Below, piece after piece: positions 28,478-38,011 of a stretch of 64,000 nucleotides of DNA; the stretch's first letter is position 1, and each line of letters begins with the position of its first letter. A program made the position numbers and the translations under genes. Source of the DNA: Arthrobacter sp. Hiyo8 (GTDB taxonomy: Bacteria > Actinomycetota > Actinomycetes > Actinomycetales > Micrococcaceae); the NCBI GenBank assembly GCA_001549895.1, contig AP014719.1, positions 3,286,001 through 3,350,000 on the forward strand. The letters are read 5' to 3'. Below the pieces are notes generated by a model. The model made no database searches. It was not told where the DNA came from and worked only from the letters and a program-made list of their open reading frames with translations.

Positions 28478-28540
28478 ATGAACGATGGTCATAAACCCAG
28501 TCTCCCGTCCCGTTTTCCGGATTCTGCTTCAGCGTCCTGA
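28478..28540 (+). CDS. Possible leader peptide between riboswitch and transporter gene
   Basis: Twenty codons (MNDGHKPSLPSRFPDSASAS) follow a strong ribosome site, AGGAGGTGA at 28459-28467; the spacing to ATG is slightly long. The peptide is rich in proline and serine. Proline-rich leader ORFs take part in magnesium control of mgtA in enterobacteria, which is the only reason to suspect function here. Confidence 0.4.
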   Translation: MNDGHKPSLPSRFPDSASAS

Positions 28541-28580
28541 AACCCTGCGCTGATTCCGTCCGGCACGCCGGGCCTGCTCC

Positions 28581-28628
28581 AGCCAGAGCCTGATCCAGCC
28601 AGAGCCTGATCGAGCGAGAGCCTGATCC
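28581..28628. repeat. 16-bp direct repeat, three units
   Basis: AGCCAGAGCCTGATCC, AGCCAGAGCCTGATCG and AGCGAGAGCCTGATCC follow each other without gaps, between the leader ORF and the transporter start. Role unknown. Confidence 0.85.
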
Positions 28629-28745
28629 AAGCGGCACGCAACGTGCCCCTCTACACAACGCAAATACGCCCGCCCATGCCACGCGCCCAGGCGAGGCTTT
28701 TCCATGACTTTTTGTGCCCCTTTCCGGGCAGAAGGCCGGTACATC

Positions 28746-30381
28746 ATGACCGAAACCAAGACCCTGCTAGCGCCATCCGCAGCCCTGGACACCGCCCACA
28801 TCGGCGACATCAAGGGTGCTTTCGGCACCATCCGTGTGAATGACGAAAAGCCGCGCTCGGGCATCAAAGCACGCGTGAAGACCCTGTTGGCGATCATCGG
28901 ACCCGGGCTGATCGTCATGGTCGGCGACAACGATGCCGGCGCATTCGGCACCTACACGGAGGCCGGACAGAACTACGGAACGTCGCTGCTCTGGACTCTG
29001 CTCCTACTGGTCCCCGTGTTGTACGTGAACCAGGAAATGGTGCTGCGCCTGGGGGTCGTCTCCGGCGTGGGACATGCCGGCTGATCCTGGAGCGCTTCGG
29101 CAAGTTCTGGGGCGCGTTCAGCGTGATCGACCTGTTCATCCTTAACGCCCTGACCATCGTCACGGAATTCATCGGCATCAGCCTGGGCCTGGACTACCTG
29201 GGCATCCCCAAGATCCCGGGAATCCTCCTGGCCACCGCGGTGATCGTGGGTGCTGCGAGCACCGGTTCCTTCAAGCGGTTCGAGCGTGTCTGCCTGACCC
29301 TAGTGGCCGGGTCGCTGCTGCTGGTTCCGATCATCTTCATGGTCCATCCCGACGTCGGACAAGTCGCCCACGACTTCGTGGTGCCCGGCATGCCCAAAGG
29401 CGCGGACCTGTCCGCGGTGACTTTGCTGATCATCGGGATCGTTGGAACCACCGTGGCGCCGTGGCAGTTGTTCTTCCAGCAGTCGTACATCATCGACAAG
29501 CGCATCACTCCCCGCTTCCTGAAGTACGAGAAGGCCGATCTCTGGCTGGGAATCACCATCGTGATCGTGGGCGCGGCAGCGATTATTTCCTTCACGGCGG
29601 CGACGTTTGCCGGCACCCCGGAGTTCGGCAACTTCACGGACGCAGGCGGTGTCGCCGTCGGGCTCGAACAGCACGTCGGAAAGGTCGCTGGTGTCCTGTT
29701 TGCGCTGGCACTGATCGATGCCTCGATCATCGGCGCGGCCGCCGTCGGGCTTTCCACCTCCTATGCACTCGGTGACGTCCTGGGGCTCAAGCACTCCCTG
29801 CACCGGAAAGTGTCCGATGCCAAAGGCTTCTACGCCGTGTTCGTCGGAGTCCTGGTCCTCTCGGCCATTGTGGTCCTGATTCCGGGCAGCCCTTTGGGTC
29901 TGCTCACTGTGGGGGTCCAGGTGCTGGCCGGGGTCCTGCTTCCCTCGGCCACGGTGTTCCTGCTGTTGCTCTGCAATGACAAGCAGGTGCTGGGACCGTG
30001 GGTGAACGGGCGGTTCATGAACTTCTTCACCTCGGCCGTGATAGCGGTCCTCGTCATCCTCTCCTTGGTCCTGACCGCCGAGGTGTTGTTCCCGGACATG
30101 GGCTCGGACGCCATTCTGGGCATCCTCATCGGGGGTGGCGCCGTCTCCGCCGTCGCGGGGGTTGTGTTCCTGGTGTACCGCGGAATCCATCCCGCAGTGC
30201 AGGGCCGGATGCAGTGGACCGGTCTCAGCGGTCCACCTGGCGCATGCCGCCGATTGCCCTGCTCACCGCCCCCAAGCTGTCCACCGGGCACCGGATTGGC
30301 CTGACGGTTCTGCGCGCGTATTTGCTGATCGCGATGATCCTGGTGATCGTCCGGGTGGTCCAGCTCGCCCTTGGCGCCTGA
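28746..30381 (+). CDS. NRAMP-related magnesium transporter (NRMT type), frameshifted
   Basis: A LeuT-fold metal transporter of about 545 residues with eleven hydrophobic segments. The first helix reads GPGLIVMVGDNDAGAFGTY where classic NRAMPs have DPGN. The sixth reads TVAPWQLFFQQS where classic NRAMPs have the metal-binding MPH, so the manganese/iron-ligating methionine is alanine and the histidine tryptophan. Both changes are features of the magnesium-transporting NRMT clade. Single-base losses occur near 29078 (repair gives GHAGLILERFG) and near 30235 (repair gives SGPTWRMPPIALL). The start is ATG 28746. Control by the upstream M-box fits magnesium uptake. Confidence 0.87.
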
Positions 30382-30495
30382 TGGTTTCCCGCGTCATCGA
30401 GTCCATTCCTTGGATGTCCGATTACAATCTGCTTACCCGCTGGTCCGCCGCGGACCCAGCCACCGCGCCAACCGCGGCGGGGACAGGAGAATTCC

Positions 30496-31900
30496 ATGAA
30501 TGATGGGCCCCACCGCCTGCGCGCCGGAAGACGCGCCGGAAGACGCGGCGGAACGCATGCCGGATCACCCGGCGGGGAGGCAAGCTCTCAAGGTCCCCGA
30601 CATATGCGCCACAAGTCCCGGCGCAAGTCCGTCCTCCTGATCTCGACGACGGCGGTCGCGGCGACCGTGGCCCTGGCGGCCGCCGTCGTGGTCACGTATG
30701 TGGGCGCGACGGCGGTTGCGGTGAACAACAACGTCCACCGATCGGACGTCCTCAAGGACCTGAAGACGCAGCCCCAGGCGGTGCCGAAGCTGAGCCAGGA
30801 CACGAACATCCTGATCATGGGCTTGGATACGAGGGTCGACGAGAAGGGTAAGCCCCTTCCTCCGGAGATGTATGACGCGCTGCACGCGGGGGATGAGAAT
30901 ATCGGCGGCTACAACTCGAACGTCCTGATGCTCATCCACATCCCCGCGGACGGTTCCAAAGCCGCAGGAATCTCGATTCCCCGGGATGACTACGTCCAGG
31001 TGGACGGCATCCCCGGAAGCGGCCCGTTCAAGGCGAAGATCAAGGAGGCGTACGGTTACGGTTTCGCTGCGGAGAAGACTTCCTTGATCAACGCTGGAAA
31101 GCCCGACGACGACGCCACCTACCAGGCGGCCCGCGACGCCGGGCGCAAGGCCGAAATCGCCACCGTGACCAAGTTCCTGGGCAGCGTGCACATCGACCAT
31201 TTCCTCGAAGTCACCATGGCCGCGTTCTACCAGACGGCCAGGCCATCGCGCCGATCACCGTGTGCGTCAACCGAGCCACGCAGGACACCTTCTCCGGGCC
31301 GACTTCAAAGCGGGCATGCAGCAGATCGACGCCAAACAGGCCATGGCCTTCGTGCGGCAGCGCCGGGACACCACCGATCCGACGTACCTCTTCTCGGACC
31401 TGGACCGCGAACGCCGGCAGCAGGCCTTCATCGCATCGGTCTCCCACCAGCTCAAGGACGCCGGGACCTTCACCGACATCGGGAAAATGCAGGGTGTCCT
31501 GGACGCGGTGAGCAAGAACATCGTGGTGGATTCGGACTTGAACCTGATCCAGCTCGCCCAGCAGGCCACGTCCCTGACCGGCGGCAACATCTCTTTCTCC
31601 ACCCTGCCGATCACAGGCTTCGGCACCTCCCCGGATGGCGCATCTATCAACACCGTGGACGTCAAGCAGGTGCAGGCGACCGTCAAGGAACTCCTTACTC
31701 CGGTCCCGCTGGCTCCCGTACCGACGACGACGGCGATCCCGACGGCGGCGACCACCTCGCCGGCGGCACCCGCTTCCGAAGCGGCACCCGCCTCAGGGGC
31801 TGCGGCACCAGCGCCGGCCACGCCGTCAGCACCCGCAAGCAACGTCTACGCGGACTCCACCGGCGCCCTCCAAGGCGGGGCGATCGCCTGCGTGAAGTAG
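30496..31900 (+). CDS. LytR-CpsA-Psr family wall-polymer ligase, frameshifted
   Basis: LCP proteins attach teichoic or arabinogalactan-type polymers to peptidoglycan. After a basic N-terminus comes one membrane helix (VAATVALAAAVVVTYVGATAV), then the LCP domain: ILIMGLDTR, NSNVLMLIHI, GISIPRDDYV, HIDHFLEVTM, and after two single-base losses (near 31235 and 31293) AMAFVRQRRD and DLDRERRQQAF. The C-terminus is a long Ala/Pro/Thr tail ending IACVK. The start ATG 30496 follows ACAGGAGAATTCC. Confidence 0.88.
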
Positions 31901-31948
31901 CGGAGTGGCCGTGAGGGAGCAGGTAGCTTCCTCCGATAGGCTCGGCGA

Positions 31949-32431
31949 ATGAGCGAAAATACACCGCGACTCGCTGGCTATCTGGACAAGCAACAGCCCG
32001 GGCTTTATCAAGCCCTGTCCGACTACGCGGGTAAGGTGACTGCCGAGGCTGATAGGACCGGGATCCCGCGCCGCACCCTGGAGTTGTTGAACTACCGGGC
32101 TTCTCAGATCAACGGCTGTGCCTTCTGCCTGGATCTCCATCACCGCCGCGCCATCGGCTATGGGGAGACTGAGCAGCGGCTTTCCTTGGTGTCCGTGCAT
32201 GGCGAGGTAGCGCTCTTCGACGAGGCCGAACAGGTCGCCCTCGAGCTTTCCGAACAGATCACGCGCATGAGCACCGCTCGTCCCACTGCCGAGCTGTTTT
32301 CCCGCGCGCGGAAGGTCTACACCGAGGAGCAGATCAGCGTGCTGTGCATGGCATGCATCGGCATCAATGCCTTCAACCGCCTGTCCATCCTGAGCGAGCA
32401 TCCGGTGCGCAAGGCCCGTTCGTCGGGATGA
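31949..32431 (+). CDS. AhpD-like carboxymuconolactone decarboxylase-family protein
   Basis: 160 residues, intact. The redox motif C-x-x-C is in NGCAFCLDLHHRRA, with the general AhpD layout of a glutamate upstream and H-H after the second cysteine. It likely acts as a peroxidase or thiol-disulfide reductase for small hydroperoxides. A second cysteine cluster (LCMAC) lies near residue 135. It is a single gene after the LCP gene; function beyond the family is unknown. Confidence 0.85.
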   Translation: MSENTPRLAGYLDKQQPGLYQALSDYAGKVTAEADRTGIPRRTLELLNYRASQINGCAFCLDLHHRRAIGYGETEQRLSLVSVHGEVALFDEAEQVALELSEQITRMSTARPTAELFSRARKVYTEEQISVLCMACIGINAFNRLSILSEHPVRKARSSG

Positions 32432-32729
32432 CGCGTGCCAAGCCGCAGGATTCCTCTTAGCCTCGCGGAGGCTCGGTGCCTGAATTCTTCCGCCTACTGT
32501 GCCGCCACAGGTAAAGGCTCCTCGACGTAGGACTAATTGACGCTCAAGGCAGCCATACTGTCGGCGGTCGATCTCGAAACAACCTAGCGCCCACACATGG
32601 CACTATTGTGCCCTCCAATGGGCGCAGGGCCCGACTGGGACGAGAGGGATGATTGAGTTGAGATATGGCTCTATCTTTTGCAATTCCCCAGGCATAGTCT
32701 TTCCTCATTCGTCGGCCTATTGGGGAATC

Positions 32730-33187
32730 ATGGTCTTATTTCGCTGCGATCAATTTAACCGCGTGCGAGGGAATGCAGGTTGGGCGGCGGTGCTCCTCCC
32801 GGTTGTGATGACTCTAGTCGCCTGCGCTGGTCCATCGGCCGCGTCAACTCAAACCGCGTCGCAGACTACTTCGTCCCCGCCCCCGAGTCGGTGATTTTAC
32901 GGGCCAGCCATTCATGTCATCTGGACGGTAGCGCGTATGCCACTCTCGGCGACGGAGGCTACACCATAACAATGAAGGGCGAGCCGGATGGCAAGACGAC
33001 CGGCCTTCCCGTCAAGGACATGGCATGTGTTCTGAAGGCCGTATCCGTGCCGGATAGCGTCGTGAGCCAGATGGATTCAACGCGAGCCTTGGACGGCATG
33101 CAGAAAGCATCGTGGGACAAATTTGCGGCGTCATGGACGTATCACCCGGACAACGGGCTAAGGATCATTTTGACCGAATCGAAGTAG
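32730..33187 (+). CDS. Secreted lipoprotein of unknown function, frameshifted
   Basis: A signal peptide WAAVLLPVVMTLVACAG with a lipobox (LVAC) precedes a Ser/Thr-rich linker. The mature domain contains SCHLDG and DMACVL cysteines that could form a disulfide. One base is lost near 32880 (CCCCGCCCC region), joining the N-terminal frame to the C-terminal frame that ends TYHPDNGLRIILTESK. No family recognised. Confidence 0.6.
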
Positions 33188-33510
33188 CGACCTTCTGCTG
33201 CATATGGCCAGTGACCGCAGGGGTCCAGACGGGTGAGTCAGGCGCCGACCTGCACGACACGACGCCTGGCCCCATCTATCACGTCGGGACCATCAGCTTG
33301 TGTGTAGCCTCTGAGGGACAGCGATAACGCCGCTACGAAGCGCTTTTTTGGGGAGGCGAAAAATGAGCATGCCAAGTGCCCGCGAACGCACGGTCGTAGC
33401 GAAGCTCGCACAGCCAACCCGTCACTTCTGTCTGGGCCCCGAGGCCAGGCGAGAGCCATCACATCACGAATCCCATGTGCCCAAAGTCGGACACCCTTGA
33501 AAGGAATCCA
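33188..33510. other. Interval without a recognisable gene
   Basis: 323 bases between the lipoprotein and TM2 genes. The only structure I see is CGCTACGAAGCGCTTTTTT near 33332, a short stem followed by a T-run, possibly a terminator of the upstream gene. Confidence 0.4.
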
Positions 33511-34432
33511 ATGAGTCAGAACATTCCTCCCGCAGGCCCCCCGTCGTCCTACCCGGGAGGCGCCAATCCTCCGGCAGGCCGTACGCGCCGCAGCCGGGCC
33601 AGTACTCCCCTCAACAGGGCCAGTACGTTCCGAAGCAGGGCGCGTACCCCGCTCCTGGCGCCTACCAGGGCCAGCCCAACGCATACCCGGGCGCCCCTTC
33701 GCCCTACCCGTACCCGGGCGGACCGGCAGGACCATTCGCCGGCAACAAGTCGTTCCTGACGACCTGGTTACTGTCGCTCCTCCTGGGCGGGCTCGGTGTA
33801 GACAGGTTCTACTTGGGTAAGGTCGGTACCGGCATCCTGAAGCTTGTCACGCTGGGTGGCATCGGGATTTGGTCCTTGGTTGACCTGATTCTCGTTCTGA
33901 CGAACAAGCAGACCGACAAGCGTGGAAACAAGCTTGTCGGCTATGACCAGCACAAGAGAGTCGCCCTCATCGTGACTCTCGCCCTTGTGGTTTTGAGCAT
34001 CATCATCAAGTCGACGACGGGCGGTTCCTCTGCGCCTGCCTCCTCGGTGGCTCCTGCCGCGGCCCAGTTGCTACCACTGCTGCTCCCGCGGCGCCGGCAG
34101 CCCCGGCCGCAGCCACATGGACGAAGGTTGCCGAACTCGCCGGTTCAACTGATGCGGCGGGTCAGTCGTTCCAGCTCTCGGGCAAAGAAGCTCGTCTTGT
34201 GTACTCTTTCACGGGCGGGAAGGTCCTCAACGGGCAGTCAGCGGCCATCGCGGCGATCTACCTGATGGACGATGGCAAGGACAAGACGAAGGACGGCGGC
34301 ATCCCGGTCAAGATGCTCACCAAAGACGAGTCTGGCGAAACCGCTGTCCATAAGAGCGCAGGTAAGTACTACATCGACGTCACGGCAGCGAATTTCGACG
34401 GCTGGACCATCTCCGTTGAGGAGAAGCAGTAG
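33511..34432 (+). CDS. TM2-domain protein with extracytoplasmic C-terminal domain, frameshifted
   Basis: The N-terminus is Pro/Gln/Tyr-rich (repair near 33583 gives [20 protein letters not shown]). A TM2 domain follows: [21 protein letters not shown] then [23 protein letters not shown], with a third helix [16 protein letters not shown]. After an Ala/Pro linker with a second frameshift near 34062, the C-terminal domain ([12 protein letters not shown] ... [18 protein letters not shown]) is predicted outside the cell. TM2 proteins are widespread in Gram-positives; function unknown. Confidence 0.8.
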
Positions 34433-34468
34433 TATCTGGCCTCGCACGGCGAGTCTCTGAGGGGATCT

Positions 34469-34513
34469 GCTGTCGCTGCAACGCCCGAGGAAATTGGGTG
34501 TTGCAGCGACAGC
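34469..34513. terminator. Strong bidirectional hairpin between convergent genes
   Basis: Arms of 18 bases (left GCTGTCGCTGCAACGCCC, right its complement with one G-T difference) enclose a nine-base loop. It lies between the TM2 gene on the plus strand and the EAL gene on the minus strand, so it can end both transcripts. No T-run, as is common in high-GC actinobacteria. Confidence 0.75.
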
Positions 34514-34744
34514 GTCGTCGCTAAAGCGGGAGCTGATAGGGACGGCAGCATGCGAGCTATCCATGAAGAGCCGACGTGCACCTGCTGAGTATTCCGTTCG
34601 TCGAGTCCTTGAGAGCTAAGCACGATCTTCGTCCGCCATCGAATATGTGGTTGACCGGGGCGTGAAGGAGGGTTTTCGCGACTTGCCAATGATCCCCGGG
34701 ACGCCACAAGCGCTCGTTAGATGACTGCGAGGCGTGCCGGGAGT

Positions 34745-36139
34745 TCAGAGTGCGTCGGCGGTTTCGTCGGTATCGTTCAGGGGCCGGTTGTTCCAGGTTC
34801 CCCACTCCGCCGGAAGGATGGTTGGCCGGCCAAGGAAATATCCCTGTCCTGCGTGCATGCCGAGTTTGGTAACAACGGATAGTTCTGCTTCGGTTTCGAT
34901 TCCTTCGGCGACGATTTTGGCGCCGATCTGTTTGGCGAATTCGGCCATTGCCGCACCGAGAGCCTGCTGGCCTTGGTCATCGTCGATCCCGGCGATGAGG
35001 CTTCGGTCGAGCTTGACGATGTCTGGCCTGAGCCGCAAGATGTGCCGCATCGACGCGAACCCGGACCCGGCGTCATCGATCGCAATCCGGAGACCGCGCC
35101 GGCGAAGAGAAGCCAATGCCGCCACCAGTGGTGCGTATTCGTCCACCGCGAGATTCTCGGTCAGCTCGAGGACAATCCGGTCAATTGGTAAGCCTGCTTG
35201 CTTGAGGAACCCGGGCAAACGGGGGTCCAGGCATGTCTCAGGGGAAAGGTTCAGGGCCAAATACACGTCGGCGGGTAGCTTGGCTGCGGCTTCAAGTGCT
35301 GATTCAAGGGCAGCGAATTCCAGTTCCCCGCCGAGCCCCACGGTGTTGGCCTCGTTGAACCAGTGCTCCGGCCCCTTGCCCTCGACGCTCGGAAACCGCG
35401 CCAGCGCTTCAACACCGACGATCTTCCCAGTAGTGAGTTCGTATATCGGCTGGAACGCAGTCAGGATCACGCGGCCGCGCAGGGTCTCTTCAACTCGCTC
35501 CGTTATCCGTTGCTTCAGGAATTCCCGGGCACTCTGGGCCGCGAGCGGCCGGCTTGTGCCCTCGAAACCCGCACCAAGCCCTGCGCTGGCGGTGCGCGCA
35601 CGGCCGGACACTTCCATCCAGACCGGGGCACCGTTCCGATGGCGGCAGATGGCAACAACACCGCTCCAGTCCTGACCGACATTGTCGATGGCGTCAGCGA
35701 CCAAGTGCCGTGCATTTGCGAGTTCCTCCGGATCAATCACTTTCTGACACGGCATGCCGACGAGTTCGGACGGGTGGTAACCGAGCAGAGCCATGCTGGC
35801 CTGGCTGGAGAAGGTAAATTTCCCCTCCTTGTCCACCGCCCACAGCCATTCCCGGCTCGTGACGGCGACAGTATCGATGAGTTCGGACGCCGCACTGGTG
35901 CGGGAACGCTCCGCGTGCAGGCCCCGGATTCCTCTAAGTGCGGAAAAACCCGCCAATAAGATAAGACTCCCGGCGAAGCAGATCAAGATCACGGTGGCTG
36001 TCGGCGAAACGACTGCCACAATCCCTGAGACAAGTAGGACCGCGATCGCAAGGGCGAAGGCAATCTGCACGCACAATATGGTGATCAGTAGGTGCCCGCC
36101 GACAAACGACAGGATCAACCCTCTGCGCTGCTGAACCAT
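34745..36139 (-). CDS. Membrane PAS-EAL protein, cyclic-di-GMP phosphodiesterase
   Basis: 464 residues, intact. Two N-terminal membrane helices (ITILCVQIAFALAIAVLLVSGIVAVV and TATVILICFAGSLILLAGF), a PAS domain at about 85-185 (LWAVDKEGKFTFSSQASMALLGYHPSELVG), then an EAL domain. Catalytic motifs are complete: VEALARF, NLSPETC, LELTEN, IDDAGSG, KLDRSLI, AEGIET and GQGYFLGRP. It should hydrolyse c-di-GMP, which in other bacteria lowers matrix production. A nonsense-mutated copy of its 3' end lies at 46.8 kb. Confidence 0.92.
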   Translation of the reverse strand: MVQQRRGLILSFVGGHLLITILCVQIAFALAIAVLLVSGIVAVVSPTATVILICFAGSLILLAGFSALRGIRGLHAERSRTSAASELIDTVAVTSREWLWAVDKEGKFTFSSQASMALLGYHPSELVGMPCQKVIDPEELANARHLVADAIDNVGQDWSGVVAICRHRNGAPVWMEVSGRARTASAGLGAGFEGTSRPLAAQSAREFLKQRITERVEETLRGRVILTAFQPIYELTTGKIVGVEALARFPSVEGKGPEHWFNEANTVGLGGELEFAALESALEAAAKLPADVYLALNLSPETCLDPRLPGFLKQAGLPIDRIVLELTENLAVDEYAPLVAALASLRRRGLRIAIDDAGSGFASMRHILRLRPDIVKLDRSLIAGIDDDQGQQALGAAMAEFAKQIGAKIVAEGIETEAELSVVTKLGMHAGQGYFLGRPTILPAEWGTWNNRPLNDTDETADAL

Positions 36140-36584
36140 CTACGCGAACCCCCCTTTCGACACGATAGCCCTGAGGGGGCAAACCGCCAATGCCGTCCGA
36201 CTCAAAAGTATGGCGGTTCTATGGTGGAACTACTTCCCCCGGCGGCGCGAGGGCGACAACCCGGTTGCCCGCTCAATGGACTGTCCTGATAGCACGCCCT
36301 CACGGCCTTCCATTGCCCTCACCGGTAGCCAATGATGCGCCGAGCATAAATCACTAGATGACAGCGGAGAAGACCGAATTTCGGCCCTGGCGGCCAACTG
36401 TGAATGCAAACTGGCCTTGCGTGCGTATGCAAAGCCCGCCATTTGGCTATGTCAACTATTTCTGGCCCCGGGTTGACGGCTATTTCGGGCCCCACCGACC
36501 CCGGAAACATCTGTAGGCCCGTCTCATGTCAAATGGGCAGAAGAGTGCCCGCGCTGAAATTGATTCGTCAGTCAGTGTCGAGTT
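36140..36584. other. Interval without a recognisable gene
   Basis: 445 bases upstream of the EAL gene. I see no supported reading frame, RNA gene or repeat. The EAL promoter should lie at its left end. Confidence 0.4.
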
Positions 36585-36713
36585 TCAATTGACCCTACGT
36601 GGTCTCAACTGGAGAGCGACCGCAAAGAACCAGAGCATGAGCACCACACCAATGACGACGGTTGGGTAATTCCATCTGGTCGTGACGCGTAGTCCATGTT
36701 GTCCGCTCGTCAA
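36585..36713 (-). CDS. Possible 42-residue membrane protein
   Basis: From TTG 36713 the minus strand reads LTSGQHGLRVTTRWNYPTVV, then IGVVLMLWFFAVALQLRPRRVN and a stop. One clear hydrophobic helix is followed by a basic C-terminus. It lies in the same frame as, and 24 bases after, the stop of the DM13 gene, so readthrough or a mutated stop is possible. Confidence 0.4.
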   Translation of the reverse strand: MTSGQHGLRVTTRWNYPTVVIGVVLMLWFFAVALQLRPRRVN

Positions 36714-36737
36714 ACGCCTGTTGAGCCAAGCGGCCGG

Positions 36738-37286
36738 TTACCTGATGGCCGGGCCGGGGGTCAGGTCGGCTGTCCCGTAGGCAATGTTCGTCCGCGAGTC
36801 GATGATCGTGACGCTTCGGATTCTGAAGGGCGGGGACGGGGGCAACTCGAAATTTTGGGAGCCCGGACCGGGTTTCAACTTGCCTCCGATGTCCAAGAAC
36901 TTCGGGTCTTCGACCACCATGTCTCCCGATGCGTCTTTGGACAGGGCTCCTTCGTTGAGGATGACCTTCAAGTCCGGGTTCGGGGTTGTCGAGACGTTCT
37001 CCAGTGTGAGGGTGGCACCCGCCTCTGTTTCCGCGATGTGCACGACGCCGACAGTCCGGGTGCCCTGGCTGATGAACCGGCCCGTCAACGGGGCGTCCCA
37101 CGAGGCGGCCACCGAAGTCGGGGCGGCTTGGGGGGTCGACGCTCCGGACACCGCCTTGGTTGAAGTGCCAGACGCGGTTTCCGGTGAGACATAGGTGCAG
37201 CCCGCCGCAATGACGGTAACCGCGGCGGCCATGAGGATCCGTCCGATGAGGTGGGCGATGTCTTGCCGGTTGGCCCGTGCGAACAT
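36738..37286 (-). CDS. DM13-domain lipoprotein
   Basis: 182 residues, intact. A signal sequence RILMAAAVTVIAAGC with a lipobox cysteine leads to a Ser/Thr/Ala linker. The DM13-like beta domain has GRFISQGTRTVGVVHIAE, ATLTLENVSTTPNPDLKVIL and SVTIIDSRTNIAYGTADL. DM13 domains are proposed to take part in extracytoplasmic redox or haem-related processes. It follows a membrane protein gene by nine bases and is probably co-transcribed with it. Confidence 0.75.
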   Translation of the reverse strand: MFARANRQDIAHLIGRILMAAAVTVIAAGCTYVSPETASGTSTKAVSGASTPQAAPTSVAASWDAPLTGRFISQGTRTVGVVHIAETEAGATLTLENVSTTPNPDLKVILNEGALSKDASGDMVVEDPKFLDIGGKLKPGPGSQNFELPPSPPFRIRSVTIIDSRTNIAYGTADLTPGPAIR

Positions 37287-37295
37287 TGGCTTCCC

Positions 37296-37787
37296 TTAGA
37301 ACCGCGCGGCGGGGACGACGGCTGGGACCACCCGGATACGCAGCGCCGTGACGGCACGCATGAGCATGAGCAAGTTCACCGTGATACTGCCGTATTGCGG
37401 TGCATGGTTCCCGGCAGGTGACGTCACCAGCCCGAACAGCAGAAGGACCGCGGCAATCCCGGCGACCGCCGCCGCGGCAATCAGTGGAGCTTTCGACGTC
37501 GTCTTCCGCGTGACGAGCACCCAGATGCCCATTCCGAGGTAGCAAGCGGCGGCCACAGCGTACCCTGCAGCGGACGCAGCGAAGACCATGCCCGAGGCGC
37601 CGCCGAAACGACCCAGCAAAGACAGGTCAAGGCCCGTGTAGAACCCGGCCCCGGCAGTGAGGATCAGGCACGAGACCCCCACCGTGGTCCGCAGCGAGCG
37701 TAGGCGCTTCATCTCCGGGGAAGGGAACGAAACCATCGGCCCGTACGATTGCGGCAGGTCGTTGTTCTGCCGGTAGTAACCACTCAT
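37296..37787 (-). CDS. Four-helix membrane protein of unknown function
   Basis: 163 residues, intact. Hydrophobic segments: TTVGVSCLILTAGAGFYTGL, ASGMVFAASAAGYAVAAACYLGMGIWVLV, APLIAAAAVAGIAAVLLLFGLV, and a weaker last one, ITVNLLMLMRAVTALRI. The N-terminal 30 residues are polar (SGYYRQNNDLPQSYG). It is upstream of the DM13 lipoprotein on the same strand. No family recognised. Confidence 0.65.
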   Translation of the reverse strand: MSGYYRQNNDLPQSYGPMVSFPSPEMKRLRSLRTTVGVSCLILTAGAGFYTGLDLSLLGRFGGASGMVFAASAAGYAVAAACYLGMGIWVLVTRKTTSKAPLIAAAAVAGIAAVLLLFGLVTSPAGNHAPQYGSITVNLLMLMRAVTALRIRVVPAVVPAARF

Positions 37788-38011
37788 CAGGGAAGTCCGT
37801 TTCAGCGCGCGGGAGCACCCACTGCGCCCCCAATTCCGCCAACCTACCAGTTACTAAACCGAAAGTGTCATTGAAGATTGCCGACCCTCAGGGAAAACCC
37901 GATCCATGCGCTTGAAGGCTGGCGCCGGCGGTCTTGAGGCGGCGCGGCGTGCCCCGCCCGGCCCGGCACCCGTGGAATAGACTGCCCGTGGTTCGAAGAG
38001 AGGTGGGGGAA

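Noticed and set aside
28746-30381. Classical manganese transporter MntH
   Set aside because: The DPGN and MPH motifs required for Mn/Fe selectivity are replaced, and the leader is an M-box, so a magnesium role fits better.
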